Shown: positions 13,546 to 23,562 of the stretch, in pieces
Layout: each line of letters opens with the position of its first letter
Position numbering within the stretch: the first letter of the stretch is position 1
Source of the DNA: Bursaphelenchus xylophilus
Taxonomy: Eukaryota; Nematoda; Chromadorea; Rhabditida; Aphelenchoididae
Length of the DNA stretch: 64,000 nt
Assembly: GCA_904066235.2 (NCBI GenBank)
Contig: CAJFCV020000004.1
Location: forward strand, 9,238,001-9,302,000
Direction: 5' to 3'
Notes under the pieces: model-generated
What the model was told of the DNA's origin: nothing
The model's database searches: none
What the model saw: only the letters and a program-made list of their open reading frames with translations
Program-made: the position numbers and the translations under genes

Positions 13546-16012
13546 ATGAAGTTGCGCCGATTGGATGGAACGGTTGATCCGTGGCGTCGATTCGCGGCGT
13601 TGGTCGCGAGCAAAGTGAGTTTTTCAACCAATTTTCTTCGCGTTTTTCTCATTGTTCTGGCCGTGGGCGGAGCCTGCGAGAGGTACGACGATGCGACAGT
13701 ATGAGAATGGGTTTTTGTGGGGTTGGCGAAAAGAAGGCCTACAGTACCGCTTGGGAATATTTTTTATCGTTTTTGCGGGGAGAAATTGATAAGAAACTGT
13801 AGAAGTGAGAATAGAATTGCTTAAAAATTTAATTTCTTTTTGATCTTTACACTTCGTACCCGCGTTTAGAGGCTCCTAATTGTCCTTATTTCTTTAATCT
13901 TATGATCTGCCATAGGAATATCAGTTGGGCGCTACGGCTTTTCGGGTCAGCGACAGTTCGGGCCGACGATATCTTGGGTTGCAAATTGCATTGATTTGTT
14001 TTTTGATGCACGAGGTAGGCTAGGAGAAGGCTTAGTTAGCAGAAATAGTAAGATTGATCAGGTCCTAGGATAGCTTATCACCTATTTTGAAGTATTTTAC
14101 ATGTACTCATATCAATAATATCTAGAAAAAAGTTACGGATATGTGGGTTTTTGCCGCTAATTTTGGTTTTTATACGTTGCAACAACTCAGTTAGAGGAAA
14201 ATAACGTGAGTAATAGCCGAAATTAGAAAAATTTGGCATGCTGCAAGCCTGTGCCTAGTCTCCGGCGAGGCTTCGCCGAGCCTTCGCCGAGCCTTCTCCG
14301 AGCGTCCGCCGAGCCTTCGCCGAGCCTTCGTCGAGGCTTTGCCGAGGCTTCGTCGAGCGTCCGCCGACCATCCAACGGCTTTGCCGAGTCTCGTAGGCAC
14401 TTCGTAAAAACTTTTTTTTTGGCATCCACTTGTACTATACTTCGGTCGATTTTTTGTGGGCCCGAAAAGTCGGAACGGGAATCAATCCCGTTCTCTTTGG
14501 GGGTTATTAAAACAACAAATTTACACATGACCCTGCCATAAAACCTTTTTATATAAAGGACAATTGTTTATTCAATCAGAAACACCTTTTATGACGTGCT
14601 TTACATAAAAGTTCATGTAACCTTTTACTACAAAACAAAAGCAAAAAATCCCATGAAAGATCTAAAAATAATGTTTTTCAGCCATGCAGACCAACCTATG
14701 GCCCGGATTTCTCCATTCTACCGGTAGAGATTCTCCTCAAAATCTTTCGAAATCTCAGTGTCGCAGATCTGGGAAGACTCTGCCAAACATGCACAAAATT
14801 TTGTAAAATCATCCAAAATTATCGCTTATCACTGGAGATTCTGCACATTCCAACAATAGTCATTCAATACGGGAAATGGTTTGATGTGTTGACCAAAGTC
14901 AAGTCGAGTAAGTTTATTTGTATAATTTTTGGACGTCCGATTTTCTCAATTCTTCCTAGAATTCGAGTATTTTTGTTTTCACGTTAAAAACTTTTTGGCC
15001 ATTTCGTGAAATTTCGATTTTTTGTTTGCAGACGAGGTGAAGCTCACTTATCAAATGGCCTCCGACAAACGTTTGCCGAAAGTCCGAAAGCCCAGATTTC
15101 TCAAATCGGACAGAGTGGCCCCGTTGAAGGGGATCATACAGCATTCGTATTTTGATGTGAGTTTAAATTTGTGTTTGGAAAGCTTTTGATTCTCAACCGG
15201 GTACTGAGAGGGATTTACGGCGTAAATTGGTTGATTTTTGTATTGTGTTGTATAAAAGTGCTCTAACTGCAAAGTTCAATATATTAGGAAAACTTGGCAC
15301 ACGCTTAATTTAGATTACTTATTCTTGCCTCACAAAGACAGCGCATGAAGTTGTGATGCTCAGATTTCCTTCGGACATAGGCCATGTTTCAATTCGCAAA
15401 AATTTTGGCTCGCGCTTTGAATGCGTAGCCGAGATATTCAGCGGTCTTTTCGGCCCAAAGACTGTGCGAAACGAGAAGTGCGATGAAAGATAAAAACACC
15501 TTAACAAAGTGCCTCTGTCTTCTAACAAACTTTTAATCTAAAAACCTCCGTTATTTCGGCAAAGCGCGAGCTAGAAGTCTTGCATATTTTTTAGAAACAG
15601 ATATTCTAAATTTGTTCCAAGTTTTACCGAAATCTGAAGTACCTTCCCTGTTAGCCATTGCATATTCAGAACGTCTACTTTTTTACCATGAAACTTGCAG
15701 ACCACCTACATACGGTTCGAACTCCTCCACCCAGATATGGTGTTTGATCTCCATCTTTCGATGATCTCAACTCGAACTCTTTACCTTGACTTTTCCCATC
15801 ATTCAATCCAGAAGACGCTACTTCAACGATACTGGAATACAATGGCACAAGCCATCAACGACAACGTCAATATTGATGTCGTCAATATCATTCTCAATCC
15901 GAAAAACAACGAGTTATACGGGCAGATATTGCGCTCTCTTCCGGATTGCTCTGTGGAAGCGGTACTCGCGGTTGGCTGTAAATTATCTAAAAACTTTTTG
16001 TCGGACATGTGA
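13546..16012 (+). CDS. F-box protein
   Basis: Four exons, 13546-13614, 14682-14907, 15032-15156 and 15701-16012, keep frame throughout and encode 243 residues. An F-box starts near residue 35 with ILPVEILLKIFRNLSVADLG and continues to about 65 (LCQTCTKFCKII). Such proteins act as substrate adaptors of SCF ubiquitin ligases through Skp1. The rest (about residues 75-243) has no repeat type I recognise and may be the substrate-binding part. I chose the ATG at 13546 because upstream in-frame codons lack an ATG. Intron 1 (1.07 kb) holds a dispersed repeat and a GC-rich minisatellite; intron 3 contains a Tc5-like degenerate repeat. Exon 1 is the least certain part: it joins in phase but is short and featureless. 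Confidence 0.82.
13940..14070 (+). repeat. Dispersed repeat G, copy 2
   Basis: Matches the reverse complement of 8225-8345. Lies in intron 1 of the F-box gene. Confidence 0.65.
14261..14370 (+). repeat. GC-rich minisatellite, 11-base unit
   Basis: Roughly ten degenerate copies of an 11-mer close to CTTCGCCGAGC, with variants TCGTCGAGGCT and TCCGCCGAGC. It is intronic and far more GC-rich than its surroundings. It reads as long arginine-rich pseudo-ORFs on the minus strand. Confidence 0.8.
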
Positions 16013-16816
16013 CGCAGGTAGTGTATTCTTAAGTTTGATGACAATAAACGGGTTACACATCTATGAATAAATGAACACGGGTTGTTTCCTTCGAACAGAC
16101 TCATTAATCAGTTTGTCCAGCTTTCGTTCGTTGTACGTATTGTGGGCTTGCAATGATGGCCAGAAGGCAAACGGTCGGATGGACGTGCTCCTTGTTCTGT
16201 AAATAGAACAACTGCACACAGACTACAGAGGATCTGATGAAAGCCGGATGGTCGGCTTCATCAAATGCAATGTAGCGATATTAAGAGCATATGGCCAAAA
16301 CTTAAGAGGAATGTGGTGCAGAAAGCAAAGTAATTTTCTGGACATCTCGGTTCCCAAGCCGCTAAAATCAATTTTAAAATGTTGTTATACTAACTCCTAT
16401 AAAGATAAAGCCAGATTTTTGGTTCTTCGGAATTAGCATGGTAATATAACCAAGTTGTTCAATATCAGTACTATTCCAAGGCCCAAGAAATGGGCGTAAT
16501 TCTTCATCACATCAAAATGCGCTATATCATGTCCTGAAACAATTTTCCTGCCTTGCAATAAAACATCATAGCCTAGAAAAAGTCGTGTTTAAATTATCCG
16601 ACAGGCAACCGACCAGACAACCATGACCTTTATTCTTGAAGCCTGGCCCCAGACGTCCTCATGGCCTATAAAAATCAATCAAACAAAAGTCATTCGGGTT
16701 TTTACAAGCAACTCCTACTAACAACTTGACAAACAATACATGAAATCGATGAGAATTTTGAGTCAACCGTGTTTGGGCACCTGTTTATGCCAATAATAAC
16801 GTAATACAATGTATTC
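16013..16816. other. F-box 3' flank and intergenic
   Basis: AATAAA occurs near 16043 and ATAAAT near 16067, suitable polyadenylation signals for the F-box gene. No other gene seen. Confidence 0.45.
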
Positions 16817-16823
16817 TATAAAA
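16817..16823 (+). promoter_or_regulatory. TATA box of KREAGF gene 1
   Basis: TATAAAA, 49 nt upstream of the ATG at 16866. Confidence 0.6.
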
Positions 16824-16865
16824 GGGAAATCGAAAACGAACAATCCAACACTTGTTTTCCGAACA

Positions 16866-17559
16866 ATGAGAGTCAGTTCGGTGATTGTGCTCTTCTTCGG
16901 GTTGGCTTTTGGTAAGTTAATTTAAATATTTGCAGCGGTTTTATTGCAATTTCAAAACAGTCAGCTTCAAAATTCTCTATGAAAACGTGATTGTAGCTAA
17001 ACCGTCTGCATTTTCAGCCCTCTCCGCATATGCCAGCGAAGAAAAACAGAATAACGTCGAGGTGGTTGCTGAAGCCGTTTCACCGGCTGCCGTAGAAGCC
17101 GTGGAACGCCGTACCCGCCGCCCCCACCCCACCCATCCCCATCGCCCAACCCGTGGATCTCGCCGTCCCCGCCGCCCACGGGCACACAACCGCAATCACC
17201 GCCGTCTTCACGGCAGCAGCACCCCAGCCTCGATCGTCCAGAAACGTGAAGCCGGCTTTTTCAATGTGCAAGTTGTTGACGCCGGACGCTCCCGCCGTCC
17301 TCATCCTCATCACTGGATTAACCGCCGTGGACGTCCTCATCATCAGAGCACAACCCCAGCCTCCATTGTCGAGAAGCGTGAAGCCGGCTTTAACGTGTTG
17401 GTTGATGTTGAAGCCGCCGGAAAGGATGGCCGCCCGGTCACTCGTAGGACTAATGGAGGAGGAAAGAAGTCACTTCCCCGCAAACCCGCCAACAAAACCA
17501 GTGGGCGCAAACAGAACAACAAGGACAAGCAAGGAAGACCCTTCACCCCAAATCCATAA
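16866..17559 (+). CDS. Small secreted Arg-rich protein with two KREAGF motifs
   Basis: Two exons, 16866-16911 and 17018-17559, phase 1, encode 195 residues. The first 20 or so residues are a signal peptide (MRVSSVIVLFFGLAFALSA). The mature part has a His/Arg/Pro-rich region, then two copies of a unit, TPASIVQKREAGFFNVQVV and TPASIVEKREAGFNVLVDV, separated by another basic stretch (SRRPHPHHWINRRGRPHH). KR pairs precede each EAGF and basic residues follow about 12-15 residues later, as in proprotein-convertase-processed precursors. The C-terminal tail is Lys/Arg/Asn-rich. The exon structure, signal peptide and motif are shared with the gene at 18402. I do not recognise the family; a peptide precursor or cuticle-associated secreted protein are both possible. 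AATAAA is at 17598-17603. Confidence 0.82.
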
Positions 17560-18347
17560 AAACATTATCAAAACTCTTTGTAATAACTGAGGTCGTCAAT
17601 AAATTCGAGTACTGAAATATAACTGTCGGAATGCTGGGCCGGTCGAGCCGAACGAATATCGTGAAAAAATGATTTCCTGACATTTTGAAGAGAATTATAA
17701 AACTTTTTAAAATCAGCAATACCTACTGATTTAAAAATGTTTTCTATGGCCACCTAGAGTACCGTGGGGACTGCAGCTAGATGAACCATGGGAATTCTGC
17801 GGGGATGCTTGAAAATCAGCCAACATCTGCTAACAAAAGGAAATTCTTTTTGCTAGCAAATGATTAGGAACATCTAATTGGCAGCTAGATGTTCCTGATC
17901 ACGTTTTTAGGTGTTTAGGTGGCTTGAACAGTTACCGTAAGGTTAACCAGGCGTTTTAATGCCTCAGAAACCATTTTTTGAAAACAAACTTTGAAAGCGA
18001 TGGAAGAATCTACAATGCTACGTAGATTACGGTGAGAAATCGCAATTCTAATCGGTAAATGTCGGCTTACATCTCTACAGTTGCCTTCACGACATTGATT
18101 GGTGACGATTTATATTATTAATCGTAAATTAACAAAGCCACGTTAATTTTGCATGATTTGCAATCGCCCACAACCCCACAGGGAGTATGCACCAATGACT
18201 GAAAAATATTGACGTGGCCTACAAACCTTTTCGCAGAATCTTAAAGCCATTAATTTTGCACACCCACAGCAAACATCCGACGCAATTCCGGGAAGATTTT
18301 AACCAGAAGTGTTTGACCAACTGTTAATCGCACACTGGTCCTAGTTG
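17560..18347. other. Intergenic with two dispersed repeats (D, E)
   Basis: About 17750-17945 resembles 33270-33430 (repeat D: GCAGCTAGATGAACC..ATTCTGCGGGGATG, ending GGTGGCTTGAACAG). About 17945-18090 resembles 35195-35400 (repeat E: AACCATTTTTTGAAAACAAA, CTTTGAAAGCG, AGATTACGGT). No gene seen between the two KREAGF paralogues. Confidence 0.65.
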
Positions 18348-18355
18348 TATATAAA
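18348..18355 (+). promoter_or_regulatory. TATA box of KREAGF gene 2
   Basis: TATATAAA, about 54 nt upstream of the ATG at 18402. Confidence 0.6.
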
Positions 18356-18401
18356 GAGACTTGGCAATCCATGGAATCATCACTTGAATCTTCAGTGTAA
18401 T

Positions 18402-18792
18402 ATGAGACTCAGCTCAGTTCTTGCTCTCTTCTGCGTGGCCGTTTTAGGTAGGTGCACTTGCTGTTTAAGAACAGGCTCATCTCTTTTTAGCCATCTCCGT
18501 CTTTGCCGCACCGGATACCAGGGTTACCAGGGGAAAGAAAAACGGAGAGAATGGACGTGGTCGTGAACATCCCGCCACCCGCGGAACCCGCGACGTTCAG
18601 GTCGTCCACGCTGACGCCGCCGCTCCCATCGCTGATGCAAAGGCGCCCGGAAAGCGTGAAGCCGGCTTCAACGTCCTTGCCAATATCGCTGCCACCCGCA
18701 GTAGCAACGGCGGCAGAAGAAAGCCAGACAACAGACGTGTGACTCGCCCACAGAACAAAGACAACATACGTCATGTTACCCCCAAAAGTTAA
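18402..18792 (+). CDS. Small secreted Arg-rich protein with one KREAGF motif
   Basis: Two exons, 18402-18447 and 18491-18792, phase 1, encode 115 residues. The first exon is exactly as long as in the gene at 16866 (46 nt), and the signal peptides are alike (MRLSSVLALFCVAVLA, then ISVFAAP). The mature chain is basic, with a DVQVVHADAAAPIADAKAPG stretch followed directly by KREAGFNVLANIAATR. This matches the downstream neighbour of each KR in the paralogue, so the conserved core is KREAGFNVL plus an Ala-rich end. The tail is basic and Asn-rich. The gene is a tandem duplicate that has lost (or never gained) the second repeat unit. AATAAA is at 18831-18836. Function unknown. Confidence 0.82.
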
Positions 18793-19075
18793 ACTGAATT
18801 TTTTGTGACAACCTCATTAATCATGTTGCTAATAAAATTAATGCATTTTTTACACACAAATATAGTTTTGTTTTCTCTCTGATTCCACCAGATCACAGAG
18901 TTCAGTTGTCAGAACATTCCATGTAGCCTAAGCATACGAAAACTTTGCCTCCGTAAATGAACGACAATCCATTAGTGAAAGGCGAGGTTAATTCGAAAAT
19001 TCGGTAGTCCCTTTTACTTAATTCCTCAAAGACAACAATTCAGTCGGTTTTTTGAGAGGTCTTGTGCGGCCGACA
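18793..19075. other. Short intergenic region before acyl-CoA synthetase
   Basis: AATAAA of the preceding gene at 18831-18836; nothing else recognised. Confidence 0.4.
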
Positions 19076-22000
19076 ATGATTGTCAAGTCTGAAGAGAATA
19101 TAAGAATCCCCAATGTGCCAATACATCAGCTTTCGTTGGAGAGTTTTCTGGAAACGGCGAGAAAGTCGCCAAACAGGAAGGCACTGGTAAGTCGATGAAC
19201 AAAATTACAATTTCTGCCGTAATTACGCCATATTGCCAAATAATACATAGGTCTTTACTTTGAATAAATCACCGGTCTTCTTAGATTGACGCAACGACCG
19301 GGGAAGGCCCGACTTTCAGCGAACTCCACCGTGCCTCCTACTGTTTCTCCGCGTTCTTAAAAACCATCGATTTTGCGGAGCGCGATGTCTGCGCCTTTGT
19401 CCTGCGGAATTGCTGGGAATTCTACCCGCTCTTTTTTGGAACTCTTCTGCGTGGTGGTGCTATGACCCCAGTTAGTCCATCGTTCATGGAAGGTAGCTAT
19501 TATGTTGTATAAACAGCCTCTAATCGTTTTAGACGAGATTGCCAAACAACTGATCGATAGCAACAGCAAGGTTGTCGTTTGCGAGGCAATATCTTTGCCC
19601 AGGGTCATTGCGGCGTTGGACGTTTGCAAGACTGTGAAAGTAAGAGCATTTTACAATACTGTTAGTGTAGTGACTTTGCATGAACGATCAATCTACAAAT
19701 TGCTTTCAGAAAATAATAATTGTCGGTAGCTACTATGGAATAAGAGCCAATAATTTGGTCATGTTCAAGGACATACTCAAACTCACCCCTGACTTTTATG
19801 AGAGGCAAAAACGGCCAAACATGGACAAGGATATCTGTTATCTACCATATTCAAGGTACCTATCATGTAGAGAGAGCCTTTATATTGTTTTTCAGTGGCA
19901 CTACGGGTCCTCCAAAAGGTGTTATGCATTGCCACAAGGCTGTGTTAACAATGACCGAGGTTTTCCGACAGTAAGCTTCCTAGAAAAATCTAAAAATCTC
20001 TTTCAGTTATATTGTGAACCAATCGCTACCAAAAATTCAGCGTTTCTGGAACTTTGACAATGAGTATTTTCCTGGTATCTTGCCGTTCTATCACAACTTT
20101 GGGTTCATCTCCACGTTGTCTACGATCATTGCCGGTGGAACTGTGGTCTACATAAAAAAGTTTGAACCCGAAGGATTCTTTGAGCTGCTCCAGAACTATA
20201 AGGTAATATCAAAGGCTTAGAACTTGACTTGCTCATCAATAATCTTGCTTATATAGAGTGGTTTAGGTGAAATTCTCATTTGTTGTCCCGCCAGTGCTTG
20301 TCTTGATGTCCAAGACCCCTTTGCTGGACAAATACGACCTCTCTAGTCTCCGTTTTCTGGTTTCAGGAGCAGCTCCATTAAGTGGTGATGTTATCCTGAC
20401 GGTGAAGAAGAGATTACCAAACATTGGCGACGTTGCGCAAGGCTTCGGAATGACTGAACTGGCCTGCGCAGCGTTTGTTCCACAGTTCGGCGAAGGAAGC
20501 CCCAAATCCAGTGGGAAATTGTTGCCCAATCTGGAAGCAAAGGTGACTTTATATGGCCGGAAATTAATATATGGCGTTTTTCCCTTACATCTTGTTGAAA
20601 AATTATCCTTTTTTTGTAGATCGTGGACCCCGAAACCGGTAAACTTCTTGGTCGGAACACGGTCGGTGAGCTTTGCGTTCGCGGTCCAACCCAGTTAATT
20701 GGATATCTTGGACGCCCTGAGGCCACAAAAGACATTTTTGACTCTCAAGGATTCGTAAAAACTGGAGATATTGCATATTTTGACGAGCAGAATTTTCTCT
20801 ATGTAGTTGATCGACGAAAAGAGTTGATCAAGGTGAAGGGGCTTCAGGTTGCTCCAGCCGAACTCGAAGCCCTCTTGTTGACTTGTAAATTGGTGAAAGA
20901 TGCGGCAGTGATTGGTGTGCCTGATGATAGGCAAGGAGAAGTGCCTAAAGCGTACGTTGTAAGATTCTCGCCGAGTACAACAGAAAATGATATAAAAGAG
21001 TTTGTGAAAAGTAAGGATCTTTTTGCATGTAAAAGTATATATGTATTTACAGGGTCTTTCAAGAAACGTGCAGGAAAGTAGGAGGCTATAACTTTCGGCG
21101 GAGGCGGCGCAGAGAGCTCGTTTTTGGAGTATGTATTTTTAAGCGACATTATTTTTTGCCTACGAAATAACAAGCTTTTAGAGTGCAAACTGAGGTCGCT
21201 ACGACCTTCTGAAGTAGAGGCCTCTACCCCGAAAACCAGGTTTTTTCGGTTGAAAATGATCGTGAAATTTCGGTCTTTTTCGGTTGAAAATCACCAAGAA
21301 ATGTCGGATTTTTTCGGGGGTTTCGATAGAGTTGACGTTGAAAAAAAGGGAAGGATGTTGCCAACACGTTGGAAATTAAGCAAATATTCGGCTAGCCTCA
21401 ACTTGGGGCAGATTTCGAGTTTTTTTCAGTATCTTCCACGAAGAAGCGTGACATCATTTAGGGATTTGAGGAACCTGGAATCGGCTTGCCAAGGCACCAG
21501 AATGGCTGTGAAGTCTTATAAAAGCTAGTCAAAGGTTGAAATGGGCGTCAAAGGGCAGGAATGACAACCAAACTTTTAAACTGCTAGCAAAAACTGGCTA
21601 GCCAAAGTGTCAGAATGAAGAGTAGCCGAATATTTGCTTAATTTCCAACGTGTTGGCAACATCCTTCCCTTTTTTTCAACGTCAACTCTATCGAAACCCC
21701 CGAAAAAATCCGACATTTCTTGGTGATTTTCAACCGAAAAAGACCGAAATTTCACGATCATTTTCAACCGAAAAAACCTGGTTTTCGGGGTAGAGATGCC
21801 TCTACTTCAGAAGGTCGTAGCGACCTCAGTTTGCACTCTAAAAGCTTGTTATTTCGTAGGCAAAAAATAATGTCGCTTAAAAATACATACTCCAAAAACG
21901 AGCTCTCTGCGCCGCCTCCGCCGAAAGTTATAGCCTCCTACTTTCCTGCACGTTTCTTGAAAGACCCTGTATATGGATAGTGGTATTCTGTTAAATTTCC

Positions 22001-22153
22001 ATCTCTTTAGGTCGCGTGGCCAAGTACAAGCAGCTGACTGGAGGCGTAGAATTTATTGACGAAATCCCCAAAAGTCCCTCCGGAAAGATTCTGCGCCGGG
22101 AATTGAGGGATCTGGAAAGCAAGAAGAAAACAAATTCACTCGCTAAACTTTGA
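19076..22153 (+). CDS. Acyl-CoA synthetase, 4-coumarate-CoA-ligase-like, peroxisomal
   Basis: Nine exons (19076-19186, 19285-19492, 19533-19639, 19710-19855, 19896-19970, 20007-20202, 20267-20542, 20620-21010, 22011-22153), all in phase, encode 550 residues, normal for the ANL adenylate-forming family. The enzyme should activate a carboxylic acid with ATP and join it to CoA. Visible motifs: P-loop [11 protein letters not shown] at about 190-200; QGFGMTE at 339-345; TGD at about 421-423; the hinge [11 protein letters not shown]; and [13 protein letters not shown] with the expected catalytic Lys at about 529. The last three residues are AKL, a type 1 peroxisomal targeting signal. This suggests fatty-acid or side-chain activation in peroxisomes; the substrate is unknown. 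Intron 8 is enlarged by a 0.9-kb foldback element. All key residues are present, so the gene appears intact. Confidence 0.92.
21050..21969. mobile_element. Foldback element with TA target in ACS intron 8
   Basis: Ends CAGGGTCTTTCAAGAAACGT and complement, flanked by TA on both sides (21048-21049 and 21970-21971). Arms are about 345 bp (21050-21394 and 21623-21969). ORFs on both strands are mirror images. Non-autonomous; the superfamily is uncertain, possibly Tc1/mariner-like given the TA target. Confidence 0.85.
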
Positions 22154-23202
22154 TCTTACAGAGAATATATATAAATAATAAATACTTTAAGCTCACATTT
22201 TGATGAAACTTTGCGTCAGTTTAGGATTATTTTTTTAAAGATTTTTACGAGACCCCAAGCTCGCGCTTTGTAGAAGAGCCGAGATTTTCAGGTCGAAAGT
22301 TGGAAAAATTTGCCACTTTTTTTGTGAATTTTGGCAATTTTTATGCCTATTTCTACCGTAGAGCAATTTTTCCAACAAAAAATCAATTTTTCTTTTAGTA
22401 CAAGGCCGGAGCAAGAGATGGTTAAAAAGTGTGTTTCTCTGCAACCGAATTTTTCGTACTCTCTCGGCCGCAAAGATCGTTGAATATCCCAGCGGAACCT
22501 GCAAAGCCGTAGGTAAAATTTTCAGGAATCAATATGGGGTCAATGCCCTAAGGGTGTGCTAAATTTAAAGAAAATTTTAGTGTGTCGCACTTTAATTATT
22601 TTCCTTCTTTCTTATAGTCTGGTTTTAAATTCATAAACTACTATGTATTACTGTATTTTTACCACAAATGTATATGATTTCCTTGAACTATCAACTTCAT
22701 CAAAAACAAGAACTTCAACTTTTTGTTGCCTCTGAAAAAATTTTAAATTCCTTTTCGCTTTCATTCATTAGCTAATCAGTTGGGTGCGTTGACAACCAAC
22801 ACATTAGCGCCCCAAAAACACTTTTTATGGTCTCCTGACCCCAAATGTGACGGGCTATAGAGCACTGCGTCCATAACAATTAGTTAATCGAAGTCATCAA
22901 TGTCAATAATTGACCGAGTTCTTGTCCTTGAAAGATGAAAGGCTTGAGTCATCGACGGGTTTTCTGTGTGACGTCGACGAAACGCGATGATTTATTGATG
23001 ACACAATCGAAATCCAAGCGAAAGGAAAAGCGAAGTGAGACGGATTTTAAAAATCTTAAAGTTGTAAACAGGAAATAAAAATCTTTTCGAAAAAGATTGG
23101 GGTGATAACGCAGAAACTATGAATATAATAGTTTGAAGGGAAATTGTTGTTACTATTCGGCACACAAGATTAAAAAACTGAAATCTCCGCGACAGTTGGG
23201 AA
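22154..23202. other. ACS 3' flank and intergenic, Tc5-like fragment
   Basis: AATAAA-type signals near 22174 fit the ACS transcript end. About 22240-22510 carries degenerate Tc5-like sequence (CTCGCGCTTTGTAGAAGAGC, CTCTCGGCCGCAAAG). No gene seen. Confidence 0.45.
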
Positions 23203-23554
23203 CAGAGATTGCCACGGCTCCGAAGCCGGCTCTTGGCTCCAGCTCCGAGCCGGGAGCCAGAGCCGGAGCCGGAGCCGGAAATTTTGGGTGCGGCTCCGGC
23301 TCCCGAGCCCAAAGTCGGAGCCAGGCATCTCAGCATTCAGAAAAGTAAACATTTCAATATCTGGCACTGATAACTTTTATTTTTGGAAAATCATTTTTTT
23401 TTTATTTTTTTGAACGGGAGCCGGGATTCGGAGCCGGAGACCTTTTTAATTTTTTATGGGAGCCGGGAACCGGAGCCGGGGCTGCAAATTTGGCCTCGGC
23501 TCCGGCTCTGGGAGCTATGAGCCGGAGCCGAAATTTTGACCGTGGCAATCCCTG
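23203..23554. mobile_element. hAT-like MITE filled with GGAGCC repeats
   Basis: Ends CAGAGATTGCCACGG and CCGTGGCAATCCCTG are inverted, and the 8-bp GTTGGGAA is duplicated exactly on both sides (23195-23202 and 23555-23562), as expected for a hAT insertion. The interior is made of degenerate GGAGCC / GGCTCC units, GC-rich and inverted in the two halves, with an AT-rich middle. No transposase. Confidence 0.85.
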
Positions 23555-23562
23555 GTTGGGAA

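Noticed and set aside
14223..14541. Arg/Ala-rich ORFs in the F-box intron
   Set aside because: Produced by the 11-mer minisatellite.
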